Source: Bacillus alkalicellulosilyticus (GTDB taxonomy: Bacteria > Bacillota > Bacilli > Bacillales > Bacillaceae_F). From it: 64,000 bases of DNA. Positions 9,005-16,863 of the stretch are shown in pieces. The notes under the pieces are model-generated. The model was not told where the DNA came from and made no database searches. It worked only from the letters and a program-made list of their open reading frames with translations. A program made the translations under genes and the position numbers. Every line of letters starts with the position of its first letter. Within the stretch, counting starts at the first letter, position 1. The DNA is taken from NCBI RefSeq assembly GCF_002019795.1, contig NZ_KV917381.1, positions 989,210 through 1,053,209 on the forward strand. Direction: 5' to 3'.

Positions 9005-10399
9005 TTAAAGCGATGTTTCAGTGAACTTATTTTTGGGCAACTGAATATAAAAGGTTGTCCCTTTGCCAAGTGTACTATTAAATGTAATTGTACCACCGTG
9101 AACTTCTATAATTTTATAAGTTGTTACCATACCAAGACCAGTTCCTTTTTCTTTTGTTGAATAAAAAGGAAGTCCAATGTTAGGCGCTAATTCATTGGAT
9201 ATACCACAACCTTGGTCGCTAAATGTAATGACGATTGAATCTGCATCACTATCCATAAGGGAGATTTTAATGGTTCCTCCATTTTTCATTGATTCGATTG
9301 CATTTTTGATTAGATTTATAAACACTTGTTTTAGTTGGTTTTTAACACAAATAATAGAGCCAACATCGGCTGCTTCAAAGAAAAGTTGGATGTTTTTCAT
9401 TAGAGCTTCAGGTTGTAATAAAATAATGACATCGTGAAGTAGAAAACGGATGTTTTCACTAGCAAACTCCACTGCTTGAGGCTTTGCTAGATACAATAGC
9501 TCACTCGTAATTGATTCAATACGATTCATTTCACTGAGCATAATATCAATATATGTATGCTCTATTTCTTTTTGATAGTCAAGGAGTTGTAAAAAACCTT
9601 TTAACGTTGTCAATGGATTTCGAATTTCGTGTGCAATTGACGCAGAGAGTTGTCCAACTAATGACAGTTTTTCGGCTTTTTCTAAATTCTCTTCTGTTAT
9701 CTTTTGTAAAGTGCTGTTCTTTACAATTCCATAAATACCAACCGTTGTCCCGTCTATAATAATAGGTATGTTCGTTACATTGCAATGCACAACATTCCCA
9801 TTTTTATGTATAATTTTATTTTCATAATTTTGAGGTTTTCCTGTTTTCGCACGTTCGAAGTGCTTTATGGTATTGTCTAAATCCTCTTTCACTATGAGTG
9901 GTACAAACGATTTATTGAGTAGTTCTTCTCTAGTATAACCTGTTAGCGCTTTAATAGAATCGTTGGCATTACTAAATGTTCCATTTAACTCAAGTAAAAA
10001 AACCGCATCGGGATGATTCGAAAACAGGGACTGATAATATTGGTCTTTCGTCATTGCTAATTGCCTACTTTCGGTAATGTCTAAAAAGTATACAGTTAGT
10101 CCTTGAGGGGATGGAAATGCGCGAACGTCAAACCATTGATTCATTGAAGGATAATAGAATTCAAAAGTTGTACATTGTTGGGTTTCCATCGCTAATTGGT
10201 AATGAGTATAGATAGGTAAATACACAGCATCTGAAAATTCCTCCCACACACATTTCCCTAGTAAATCTTTTTTGTCCTTTTTTAAAATTCGTTCTGCCTC
10301 TTTGTTAACATATTCAAATGTCCAATCTGAATTTAATACATAAAAACCATCTGTGATTCTTTCTAAAACATCGAAAGTGTTCAACTGATTAAGTTCCAT
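9005..10399 (-). CDS. Cytoplasmic PAS-PAS sensor histidine kinase
   Basis: Histidine kinase of 464 residues with no transmembrane segment. Two PAS domains (about 8-110 and 118-235) are followed by a HisKA dimerisation domain with the phospho-accepting His257 (SIAHEIRNPL) and a HATPase_c domain with an N box (NLIKNAIES), G1 (DQGCGI) and G2 (GTGLGMV). The layout resembles sporulation kinases of the KinA/KinE type, which feed the Spo0F/Spo0A phosphorelay. No response regulator gene is adjacent, consistent with an orphan kinase. A GGAGGC site precedes the ATG. The sensed signal is unknown. Confidence 0.88.
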   Translation of the reverse strand: MELNQLNTFDVLERITDGFYVLNSDWTFEYVNKEAERILKKDKKDLLGKCVWEEFSDAVYLPIYTHYQLAMETQQCTTFEFYYPSMNQWFDVRAFPSPQGLTVYFLDITESRQLAMTKDQYYQSLFSNHPDAVFLLELNGTFSNANDSIKALTGYTREELLNKSFVPLIVKEDLDNTIKHFERAKTGKPQNYENKIIHKNGNVVHCNVTNIPIIIDGTTVGIYGIVKNSTLQKITEENLEKAEKLSLVGQLSASIAHEIRNPLTTLKGFLQLLDYQKEIEHTYIDIMLSEMNRIESITSELLYLAKPQAVEFASENIRFLLHDVIILLQPEALMKNIQLFFEAADVGSIICVKNQLKQVFINLIKNAIESMKNGGTIKISLMDSDADSIVITFSDQGCGISNELAPNIGLPFYSTKEKGTGLGMVTTYKIIEVHGGTITFNSTLGKGTTFYIQLPKNKFTETSL

Positions 10400-10490
10400 T
10401 TTAAGCCTCCAAAGTAGTAGCCGTCCCTTTTATTATACTGGTTTTTTAATGGTAAGGAATAAAAAAATAAGGAAAAACATACATATAATA

Positions 10491-10548
10491 TTGACAATGA
10501 TAATTAGTATCAATTAAAATAAACAAGTGAATATGATAATCGTTCTCA
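10491..10548 (+). promoter_or_regulatory. SigA promoter with two Fur boxes
   Basis: TTGACA at 10491 and TAAAAT at 10515, 18 bases apart. The spacer holds TGATAATTAGTATCA (10498-10512), which differs from the 7-1-7 Fur box TGATAATNATTATCA by one base. A second box, TGATAATCGTTCTCA (10534-10548), with two mismatches, lies just downstream. Fur-Fe(II) bound here would block RNA polymerase. Confidence 0.8.
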
Positions 10549-10573
10549 CCTTTTTAAAAAAGGAGTTTATACA

Positions 10574-11374
10574 ATGACTAAAGTTGATTACTCATTATTA
10601 GAAGAAGCGTTTTATCTACGAATTACAGACCATCCACATAAAGTCTTTGCATTGTCGTTACGTGAATTACAAGACGGGACAAGACTAGATGAGTTTATTG
10701 AATATTACGGTACAATCCAAAAAGCAACAACACGACAAGTTGTTTCTACATACTTTTTTAAATTCTACGGGTGGTTCTTCTCTGGTGTTCAAAGCGTAAT
10801 GTCATTGAACCACAGCGAATTGCAAATTGAGTTAGACAATATAGAACTTCAAGTTTTTTATAACAAGGAATATGACTATTATGGACTTTGCTTTAAGCTT
10901 ATGGACGCATCAGAGCGTTCTGTCTCAAAAGGAGATAGAGAAAAGTGGAGAAGCCAATATCAAGCTTCTATTTTCACAAAAAATGTAGTTCCGCTAATCG
11001 AATGCTTTGCGAAACAAACAAACATAAGAGAAAGAGAATTATGGGGACAGTTTGTCATTGGGGTGTATTATGGGCATGACAAGTTGGTTTCATCCTTGAC
11101 GTGTCAACAGAAATCAGGAGTTGTAGACGATTTTCTCTTTACTACAAAACGAATCCCTGCAGAAGTCTTTAAGCTACAAAAAAATCCTTTGGATATTGAG
11201 TTTACAATGATTGAGTCATTGACTAACTCTGATGAATTAGTGCGAATGAAACCAAGTTGCTGTTTATATTATTTGACCGACGGTGCCAAAGGCAAATGTT
11301 ATACGTGTCCGAGGTTAACAAAGAGTGAACTTGAAGAGAAAAGACAAGAATATTTAGTATCTGTGAACAAGTAA
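10574..11374 (+). CDS. [2Fe-2S] ferric siderophore reductase (FhuF/FchR-like)
   Basis: Cytoplasmic reductase of 266 residues expected to release iron from imported ferric siderophores. The C-terminus carries the [2Fe-2S] signature of the FhuF-type reductases, CC followed by CYTCPR (Cys-Cys-x10-Cys-x2-Cys). Overall length and layout resemble the siderophore reductase FchR described from Bacillus halodurans. It stands alone, without siderophore transport genes, behind a promoter with two Fur boxes, so iron starvation should induce it. AAGGAG lies nine bases before the ATG. Confidence 0.82.
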   Translation: MTKVDYSLLEEAFYLRITDHPHKVFALSLRELQDGTRLDEFIEYYGTIQKATTRQVVSTYFFKFYGWFFSGVQSVMSLNHSELQIELDNIELQVFYNKEYDYYGLCFKLMDASERSVSKGDREKWRSQYQASIFTKNVVPLIECFAKQTNIRERELWGQFVIGVYYGHDKLVSSLTCQQKSGVVDDFLFTTKRIPAEVFKLQKNPLDIEFTMIESLTNSDELVRMKPSCCLYYLTDGAKGKCYTCPRLTKSELEEKRQEYLVSVNK

Positions 11375-11380
11375 AAATAA

Positions 11381-11422
11381 GAGGGTGGTACAAAAGGTAA
11401 AAAACCTTTTGTACCACCCTCT
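11381..11422. terminator. Long bidirectional terminator hairpin
   Basis: Arms GAGGGTGGTACAAAAGGT and ACCTTTTGTACCACCCTC with a short A-rich loop, between convergent genes. It is a member of the window-wide hairpin family; only the inner bases and the three-base core of each arm vary between members. Confidence 0.85.
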
Positions 11423-11441
11423 AAGCACTTTAGCGAAGCCA
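11423..11441 (-). repeat. Right-end fragment of the dispersed structured element
   Basis: Read on the minus strand, GGCTTCGCTAAAGTGCTTA joins the terminator hairpin at 11381-11422. It matches the right end of the full elements at 26431, 43870 and 54129, which end GGTTTCGCACATTGCTTTA or similar. The rest of the element is missing here. Confidence 0.45.
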
Positions 11442-11454
11442 AAAGGTGATCTCC

Positions 11455-12492
11455 CTAAAGCGAGGAAGAGTAACACCCAACACTATCTTTCCACTTATTA
11501 AATTGGTCAAGGGCATAGCCGTTATCAACTACATATTTGGCTTGGTAGATTCCTTGTTCAATTGAATCAGCCTTCTGGCACAGCCACAGGCGTACACCTG
11601 CATTGAGGAGAACGGTATTATAAAAAGAATGATCGCTTGTGCCGTTAAGAACAGATATAATGATTTCGGCTTGGTGCTTTGTTGTCCATGAAACATCAGG
11701 ATAAGTAGCCTGAACTTCTAGTAATTCTGGGTCAATGACAACCCATTCTTTTTGTTCCTCTGAGACCCAGTATCCGCGCGTTCTCCGTTCGACAGTAATA
11801 TCCTCGGATCCTTCCATTCCTTGGATGATAAGTCCTTTTTGTACATCGATTTGTCCGAATAGGCTTACTAGTTTTTCAACGACTGTTCCATGATAAATCC
11901 CGATCGCCATGTATGGTGCTTCAGAAAGTCGCAACAATTTCTCTACTGTATTTAATAGCGTCCGCATGCCTAATTCTTTTCGAATGTCTCGAAGTTGAGC
12001 AAGAGGGGGACACCATTGTTCTGTTGGGATAAAGAAAAATCCAGTTTTGTTCGCAGCCTGGATTAATGAAGAGGAACGCATTTTTTCAACAGATACATCT
12101 AAAGAAGCAAGTAATTCCAGTAAAGATAGCCCTTCTTTAGGTGGAAGAGTCGGACTACTATGCAATGTAACGGGTAAACCAGTAGCAGATAATACAAAAG
12201 CAGTTGGTAGTGTAGCGTAAAAGGAGCGTTTTCTGCCATCATACGGACCAGCACAATCAAGACTTCCAGGAATCGGATGGATGTGACTTTGTGATCGAAA
12301 TGCTTCGACGAAGGCTAGTAGTTCATTGGTTGATTCCATCTTCATCCTTTCGGCAGTAAAGAACGCTCCTAGTTGAGCTGGTGTGACATCACCATTCATT
12401 ATCGATTGCGCTGCATGATAGGCCTCATCATAAGTTAAATCTCTTGATCCTCTTTTTCCACGAGCCACTTCTTTTAATAAAGACCTTATCAT
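11455..12492 (-). CDS. TrpD2-like anthranilate phosphoribosyltransferase homologue
   Basis: Protein of 345 residues with the glycosyltransferase family 3 fold: an N-terminal helical part (MNGDVTPAQLGAFFTAERMK) and the PRPP-binding-type domain. Known TrpD enzymes carry GTGGD at the PRPP site; here the equivalent stretch reads CAGPYDGRK, so classical tryptophan synthesis is doubtful. Its ATG overlaps the stop of the upstream ANTAR gene (ATGA), showing tight coupling. Position beside nitrate transport genes suggests a role in that system or in nucleic acid binding, as proposed for other TrpD2 proteins. The true function is unknown. Confidence 0.75.
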   Translation of the reverse strand: MIRSLLKEVARGKRGSRDLTYDEAYHAAQSIMNGDVTPAQLGAFFTAERMKMESTNELLAFVEAFRSQSHIHPIPGSLDCAGPYDGRKRSFYATLPTAFVLSATGLPVTLHSSPTLPPKEGLSLLELLASLDVSVEKMRSSSLIQAANKTGFFFIPTEQWCPPLAQLRDIRKELGMRTLLNTVEKLLRLSEAPYMAIGIYHGTVVEKLVSLFGQIDVQKGLIIQGMEGSEDITVERRTRGYWVSEEQKEWVVIDPELLEVQATYPDVSWTTKHQAEIIISVLNGTSDHSFYNTVLLNAGVRLWLCQKADSIEQGIYQAKYVVDNGYALDQFNKWKDSVGCYSSSL

Positions 12493-13094
12493 TTTCGTCC
12501 CTCTCCTTTTGCGACCAGTAATGGGTATAAACTAAGGATGGATAATGCAACATCCACCATTCGTTTTCTCTCATGCATCGCTTGCTTTCGGATAAAATCG
12601 TAGGCTTCTGGTTCTGTAATGTGTTTAATCTCACATAGAATCGCTTTTGCCTTATCGATATGTTTACGTTCTTCTAATTTTGAAAGTAAGAGTTCTCTCT
12701 CTTTATCCCATTGGATTCGTTGCAGATACCGATTTGAACATAATTGAAGAGACAGATGAATTTCACTATCTGTCATATTTGAATAAAGCACTGCGTCGAT
12801 ATCAATATCAAGGTGACACTTCGAATCACTAAGAGCCTCATGATGAAACCACCAAATAAGGGGAAGAGAACGATGAGTTAGACATTTTTTGGCCCATGGT
12901 TCAATGTCAGCAATTGTAGAACATATGATAAGCGCATCGACTTGTTGGATGAATACGCTAACCGCGGAGATATCAGTTGTTTTCGTTACGCGGTAGCCTA
13001 AATCTTGTAACCTAGTCCCCATATTGTTTCGGGCAGTCGGCTTATACTGTTCTTTGATGTCAGCACTCATAAATAAAAGGAAACTATCAAACAT
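12489..13094 (-). CDS. ANTAR-domain transcription antiterminator
   Basis: RNA-binding regulator of 201 residues. The C-terminal 55 residues show the ANTAR three-helix pattern, with AKAILCEIKHITEPEAYDFI and then QAMHERKRMVDVALSIL. The N-terminal part resembles a receiver-like domain but lacks the usual phosphorylatable Asp cluster, so the input is unclear. ANTAR proteins bind paired hexaloop hairpins in mRNA leaders and prevent termination. Exactly such a leader lies 330 bases away in front of the divergent nitrate transporter genes. The start is the ATG at 13094 because the GGAGGGAGGA ribosome site lies between it and the upstream ATG at 13124. Confidence 0.85.
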   Translation of the reverse strand: MFDSFLLFMSADIKEQYKPTARNNMGTRLQDLGYRVTKTTDISAVSVFIQQVDALIICSTIADIEPWAKKCLTHRSLPLIWWFHHEALSDSKCHLDIDIDAVLYSNMTDSEIHLSLQLCSNRYLQRIQWDKERELLLSKLEERKHIDKAKAILCEIKHITEPEAYDFIRKQAMHERKRMVDVALSILSLYPLLVAKGEGRK

Positions 13095-13188
13095 CTTTTC
13101 ATCCTCCCTCCAGTAATCATTCATAAGGTCTCTTATTATGTAAATTCCTCTACATTATAATCAATGAATGACTTTTACACCGAAAAAC

Positions 13189-13275
13189 TGTTACATTATC
13201 TTGCATACAAAATGTGTATGGTTATTTGTTACATTTTCTGACGTTTTAAAAAGTGATTATTGTATGGAGTATATT
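13189..13275 (+). promoter_or_regulatory. Two TnrA/GlnR-like boxes and candidate promoter
   Basis: Sequences at 13189-13205 and 13227-13243 each fit the TnrA/GlnR palindrome TGTNA-N7-TNACA with one mismatch in the last three bases. TATATT at 13270 could be a -10, placing the second box about 47 bases before the start of transcription, the usual distance for TnrA activation in Bacillus. No good -35 is seen, as expected for an activated promoter. Motif-based inference. Confidence 0.45.
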
Positions 13276-13426
13276 GGAGTAACCCTTGTTATAAAAGGGT
13301 TATTGGGGATTGAAGCAATAGATGTTTCGGTAGTAAGTGTCACACGTCAAATGGAAACTTTGTCATATTTTCTCCGTAATTTATTGACGGTAATTGTAGA
13401 GCGTTATACCATGTGGTTAAGCAAGA

Positions 13427-13466
13427 CGGCTCAAGGTTGAGCTGATGGAACACACTGGAGTGTTCT
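13427..13466 (+). ncRNA. ANTAR-target tandem hexaloop hairpins in nitrate leader RNA
   Basis: Two adjacent hairpins with six-base loops. P1 has stem CGGCTC/GAGCTG (one G-U pair) and loop AAGGTT (13433-13438). P2 has stem GAACAC/GTGTTC and loop ACTGGA (13454-13459). Both loops carry A at position 1 and G at position 4, the invariant bases of the ANTAR substrate defined for EutV, NasR and relatives. Only three bases separate the two stems. With the ANTAR gene divergent and a terminator 60 bases downstream, this is very likely the binding site for that protein. Confidence 0.88.
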
Positions 13467-13525
13467 GATAACGTGATGAGCGTTTTAGGTATTTCCATCA
13501 ATCGATGGTACCATTCGGCAACGGA

Positions 13526-13563
13526 GCCGCGAAGGATTTTATTGATCCTTTGCGGCTTTTTTT
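13526..13563 (+). terminator. Leader terminator controlled by ANTAR protein
   Basis: A 12-bp stem GCCGCGAAGGAT/ATCCTTTGCGGC (one G-U) with a seven-base loop, followed by seven T. It lies inside the leader of the nitrate transporter genes, downstream of the hexaloop hairpins and before any start codon, so it would stop transcription by default. Confidence 0.9.
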
Positions 13564-13596
13564 CTTATAAAAAATTTGCTGTGGAGGGAATTACTT

Positions 13597-13680
13597 ATGG
13601 GAGTGTTAGAGAAAAAACAGCTTGTATCAAAGGTTCCTGTAACTCAGGAGACAAAAAAAATGAGGGAGGGAATTCAATGA
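13597..13680 (+). CDS. 27-residue upstream ORF overlapping the nitrate-binding protein start
   Basis: Short frame encoding MGVLEKKQLVSKVP and then VTQETKKMREGIQ. It has its own site (GGAGGG, about nine bases before the ATG) and its TGA overlaps the next ATG as ATGA. It begins just after the leader terminator. The peptide is basic, has no membrane segment, and matches no family I know. It may serve mainly for translational coupling to the binding protein, or be a real small protein. Chance occurrence cannot be excluded at this length. Confidence 0.45.
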   Translation: MGVLEKKQLVSKVPVTQETKKMREGIQ

Positions 13681-14927
13681 GCAAATCAATTTCAAGACGC
13701 GATTTTATCAAAAGATCAAGTATTGTTGGGGCCGCAGCTTTTTTGATGCCAAGTACATTTCTTGCAGCGTGTGGAACAAGTGAAAGTGGAGGTTCACAAT
13801 CAGGAGATGCGATCAAAATTGGCTTCATTCCTTTAACAGACTGTGCTTCAGTCGTAATGGCCAAAGAGTTAGGTCTTTATGAAAAATATGGTGTCAATGT
13901 TGAAGTGACAAAAGAAGCTTCTTGGGCTTCAGTTCGAGATAAATTGATATCTGGAGATTTGCATGCAGCCCACTGCCTCTTCGGTATGCCGTTCTCCGTT
14001 TATACCGGAGTTGGAGGGAATGCGGTTAGTGAGTTACCAATTGCAATGATGCTTAATGCGAACGGTCAGGCGATTACGTTATCAAAGGAATTTAAAGAAG
14101 TTGGTTTTGGAGACTTGCCTGCAGCTAAAGCAGCGATTGAAAAAGCGATGTCGGAACGCGATGTTTCATTTGCAATGACTTTTCCAGGAGGAACTCATGA
14201 TTTATGGTTGCGTTACTGGTTAGGTGCTGTTGGTATCGACCAAAATAAAGCGCAAATAATTACGATTCCACCACCGCAAATGGTTGCGAACATGCAGGTT
14301 GGAAACATGGATGGATTCTGTGTCGGAGAGCCTTGGAACGGGGTCGCTGTAAGAGATGATTTAGGATTTACACATATTTCTACCCAAGACATTTGGAAGG
14401 ACCATCCGGAAAAAGCACTTGTCCTTAATAAAGCGTTTAGTGGTCGAACGGATGAGGTGAAAGCTGTGATGAAGGCCGTGCTTGAAGCGTCTCAATGGTT
14501 AGATGATTTAGATAACAGGAAAGAAGCTGCTAAAGTGATTGGTCATCAAGCTTATGTTAATGCACCAGCAGAGGAAATTGAAAACCGTCTATTAGGAAAA
14601 TACAATCTTGGACTAGATTTAGGTCAAAAAGTGTATGAAGATGACTACATGTTATTCCATAAAGACGGAGCAATTAACTATCCTCGTAAATCTCATGCGA
14701 TGTTTTTTATGAGTCAATACGTTCGCTTTGGTTACCTAGATAGCCATCCAGATTATGAACAAATCACTGACAAATTAATTATGAAAGACCTATATAAAGA
14801 AGTTGCTAGTGAAATGGGAATTGCCATTCCAGACGATGATATGAAGCCATTTGACATTAAGCTTGATGGGGCAACGTTTGACCCTAATGACCCGGCAGGA
14901 TCGTTAAAACAATATGGAGGTGCGTAG
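13677..14927 (+). CDS. nrtA: Tat-exported nitrate-binding lipoprotein (NrtA family)
   Basis: Substrate-binding lipoprotein of 416 residues for an ABC importer. The N-terminus has a twin-arginine signal (SRRDFIKRSS), a hydrophobic stretch and a lipobox (FLAACG), so it is exported folded and lipid-anchored. The mature part follows the NrtA/CmpA pattern, with GFIPLTDCASVVMAKELGL near the start and ASWASVRDKLISG. Nitrate rather than sulfonate is favoured by this pattern and by the ANTAR leader upstream. The start is the ATG at 13677 with GAGGGAGGG upstream; the in-frame ATG at 13473 is impossible because that frame runs through the leader terminator. First main gene of the operon nrtA-nrtB-nrtD-tatA-tatC. 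Confidence 0.88.
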   Translation: MSKSISRRDFIKRSSIVGAAAFLMPSTFLAACGTSESGGSQSGDAIKIGFIPLTDCASVVMAKELGLYEKYGVNVEVTKEASWASVRDKLISGDLHAAHCLFGMPFSVYTGVGGNAVSELPIAMMLNANGQAITLSKEFKEVGFGDLPAAKAAIEKAMSERDVSFAMTFPGGTHDLWLRYWLGAVGIDQNKAQIITIPPPQMVANMQVGNMDGFCVGEPWNGVAVRDDLGFTHISTQDIWKDHPEKALVLNKAFSGRTDEVKAVMKAVLEASQWLDDLDNRKEAAKVIGHQAYVNAPAEEIENRLLGKYNLGLDLGQKVYEDDYMLFHKDGAINYPRKSHAMFFMSQYVRFGYLDSHPDYEQITDKLIMKDLYKEVASEMGIAIPDDDMKPFDIKLDGATFDPNDPAGSLKQYGGA

Positions 14928-14928
14928 A

Positions 14929-15774
14929 ATGAGTAAGCAAATAGAACAAAGTGTAGCACATGGTGGAGTAGGAACCGCGAGGACTCTCGCGATTCCACCA
15001 GTCTTAAAAAATGCCCTTAAGAAGGCAGGATTTTTAGTTGGAAGTATGGCTCTTCTCATTTTATTATGGGAAATTGCAAGTCGAATTTCAGGTCAGGCGC
15101 TTCCAGGCCCAACAAGCACACTAGGCATTTTGTGGGCAATGGTGTCTAACCCATTTTATAACTATGGACCAAATGATAAAGGAATTGCTCTTCAGTTTAT
15201 GGCTTCCTTGCAGCGGGTGTTTGCAGGATTTTTACTAGGTGCCCTTGTAGCCATTCCTCTTGGAATCATAATGGGTGTCACTCCATTTTTTAAACAACTA
15301 TTTGAACCGATTGTTGAAGTACTAAGACCGGTATCGCCGCTAGCATGGTTCCCGATTGGTTTAGCTGCATTTCAATCGGTTGGACCAGCAACGATTTTCA
15401 TTATTTTTATCACGTCACTTTGGCCAACTGTTGTGAATACCGCATTTGGAGTTTCTAACATTCCAAAAGACCACCGAAACGTGGCAGCCGTTTTTAAATT
15501 TTCAAAGTGGAAGTATTTAACGAAAATCTTATTGCCTTATACGCTGCCACATATTTTAACAGGGCTGCGATTAAGTCTCGGAATTGCGTGGATGGTTATT
15601 GTTGCTGCTGAAATGCTTTCAGGAGGAACTGGTATTGGATTCTTTGTGTGGGATAGCTGGAATGCATTAAGCATTGAGCGAGTAATTGCTGCGATTGTTC
15701 TTATTGGTCTTGTCGGACTTGTATTAGATAGAGGGTTTCACTATATTGAAAAACGATTTTCATATGGGAGGTAA
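14929..15774 (+). CDS. nrtB: ABC importer permease, nitrate type (NrtB family)
   Basis: Inner-membrane permease of 281 residues in the BPD_transp_1 family, with about six hydrophobic segments. The cytoplasmic coupling motif lies near residues 195-225 (AAVFKFSKWKYLTKILLPYT). It starts one base after the nrtA stop, at the ATG preceded by GGAGG; the in-frame ATG at 14914 overlaps nrtA and leaves no ribosome site. Works with the flanking binding protein and ATPase. Confidence 0.87.
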   Translation: MSKQIEQSVAHGGVGTARTLAIPPVLKNALKKAGFLVGSMALLILLWEIASRISGQALPGPTSTLGILWAMVSNPFYNYGPNDKGIALQFMASLQRVFAGFLLGALVAIPLGIIMGVTPFFKQLFEPIVEVLRPVSPLAWFPIGLAAFQSVGPATIFIIFITSLWPTVVNTAFGVSNIPKDHRNVAAVFKFSKWKYLTKILLPYTLPHILTGLRLSLGIAWMVIVAAEMLSGGTGIGFFVWDSWNALSIERVIAAIVLIGLVGLVLDRGFHYIEKRFSYGR

Positions 15775-15780
15775 TCGATA

Positions 15781-16587
15781 ATGGCATATTTAGACCTTCA
15801 AAACATTGGCAAAGTATATCCTACCAAACAAGGCGATTTTGAAGTCCTACAAAATGTAAATCTATCTGTGGAGAGAGGCGAGTTTGTCTCTCTCATTGGC
15901 CACTCAGGGTGTGGGAAGTCTACCGTGTTAAACATTGTCGCGGGTCTTGAAAAAACAACAACAGGAAGCGTGATTCTAGACGACAAACCAATCACTGGGC
16001 CGGGTCCAGATAGAGGAGTTGTGTTTCAAAACTATTCATTACTACCTTGGTTAACGGTGTGGGGAAATGTCTATGAAGTCGTTGATGCTGTATTCCCTGA
16101 CCGTTCGAAAAATGAAAAAGAATCGATTGTTGAGCATTTCCTAACGATTGTTGGCTTATGGAAGCACCGCCACAAACGACCTGATGAAATCTCAGGTGGA
16201 ATGAAACAACGGGCTGCGATTGCTAGAGCATTTGCAGTTGGGCCCCAAGTTCTCCTTCTTGATGAACCGTTTGGAGCATTAGATGCCTTAACGAGAGCGA
16301 CTTTGCAAGATGAGCTAGTGAACTTAATGGGCTCAACAGGTGAAGAGGATGAGGCTAACGGAGGAACCGACACCGTCATCATGGTTACTCATGATATTGA
16401 TGAAGCTATCTTTCTTTCAGACCGCATTGTCGTTATGACAAACGGACCATCAGCAACAATCGATACTGTAATTGATGTACCACTCAAGCGACCGCGTATA
16501 CGAAGTGAAGTGATAAATCATCCAATTTATCACGAAGTAAAACAAGAACTACTAGAATACCTGCACGGCGTTCCGGCAGTAAGATAG
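15781..16587 (+). CDS. nrtD: ABC importer ATPase, nitrate type (NrtD/SsuB family)
   Basis: ATP-binding subunit of 268 residues. Walker A is GHSGCGKST, the Q-loop lies in VFQNYSLLPW, the signature is EISGGMKQRAAIARA, Walker B is VLLLDEPFGALD, and the switch His is in MVTHDIDEA. This is the arrangement of nitrate/sulfonate/taurine importers. The gene sits six bases after the permease stop with a GGGAGG site. There is no extra C-terminal NrtC-like binding domain. Confidence 0.88.
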   Translation: MAYLDLQNIGKVYPTKQGDFEVLQNVNLSVERGEFVSLIGHSGCGKSTVLNIVAGLEKTTTGSVILDDKPITGPGPDRGVVFQNYSLLPWLTVWGNVYEVVDAVFPDRSKNEKESIVEHFLTIVGLWKHRHKRPDEISGGMKQRAAIARAFAVGPQVLLLDEPFGALDALTRATLQDELVNLMGSTGEEDEANGGTDTVIMVTHDIDEAIFLSDRIVVMTNGPSATIDTVIDVPLKRPRIRSEVINHPIYHEVKQELLEYLHGVPAVR

Positions 16588-16632
16588 TAAACGACCTAGT
16601 GTAAAAAAACATCAACCAAAGGAGAGATTCAA

Positions 16633-16830
16633 ATGGGTATTGGTTCAATTGGGATTCCAGGGTTAATTTTAATTTTAGTAATTGCACTTGTGGTGTTTGG
16701 TCCAAAGAAGCTTCCGGAAATCGGGAATGCATTCGGGAAAACATTATCGGAATTTAAAAAAGGAACAAAGGAAATTACGGATAGTTTAGAAGAGTCATAT
16801 AAAGAAGATGTGAAAAAGAAAGAAGTATAA
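16633..16830 (+). CDS. tatA: Sec-independent translocase subunit TatA
   Basis: 65-residue TatA: an N-terminal membrane helix ([18 protein letters not shown]), the hinge motif [10 protein letters not shown], an amphipathic helix and a charged tail. TatA oligomers form the Tat pathway pore. It lies 45 bases after the nitrate ATPase gene and upstream of tatC, in the same direction as the Tat-dependent binding protein, which suggests dedicated co-expression as for phoD-tatAd-tatCd. Confidence 0.95.
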   Translation: MGIGSIGIPGLILILVIALVVFGPKKLPEIGNAFGKTLSEFKKGTKEITDSLEESYKEDVKKKEV

Positions 16831-16863
16831 ATAAGAAGCAATTGTGTGTAGGGGGGAGGAGCA

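Noticed and set aside
13168-13440. 90-codon frame in the nitrate leader region
   Set aside because: Overlaps the TnrA-like boxes and the first ANTAR hairpin, has no ribosome site and no protein-like composition.
13473-13676. N-terminal extension of the nitrate-binding protein
   Set aside because: The frame runs through the leader terminator and puts a Tat signal in the middle of the protein; ATG 13677 has a good site.
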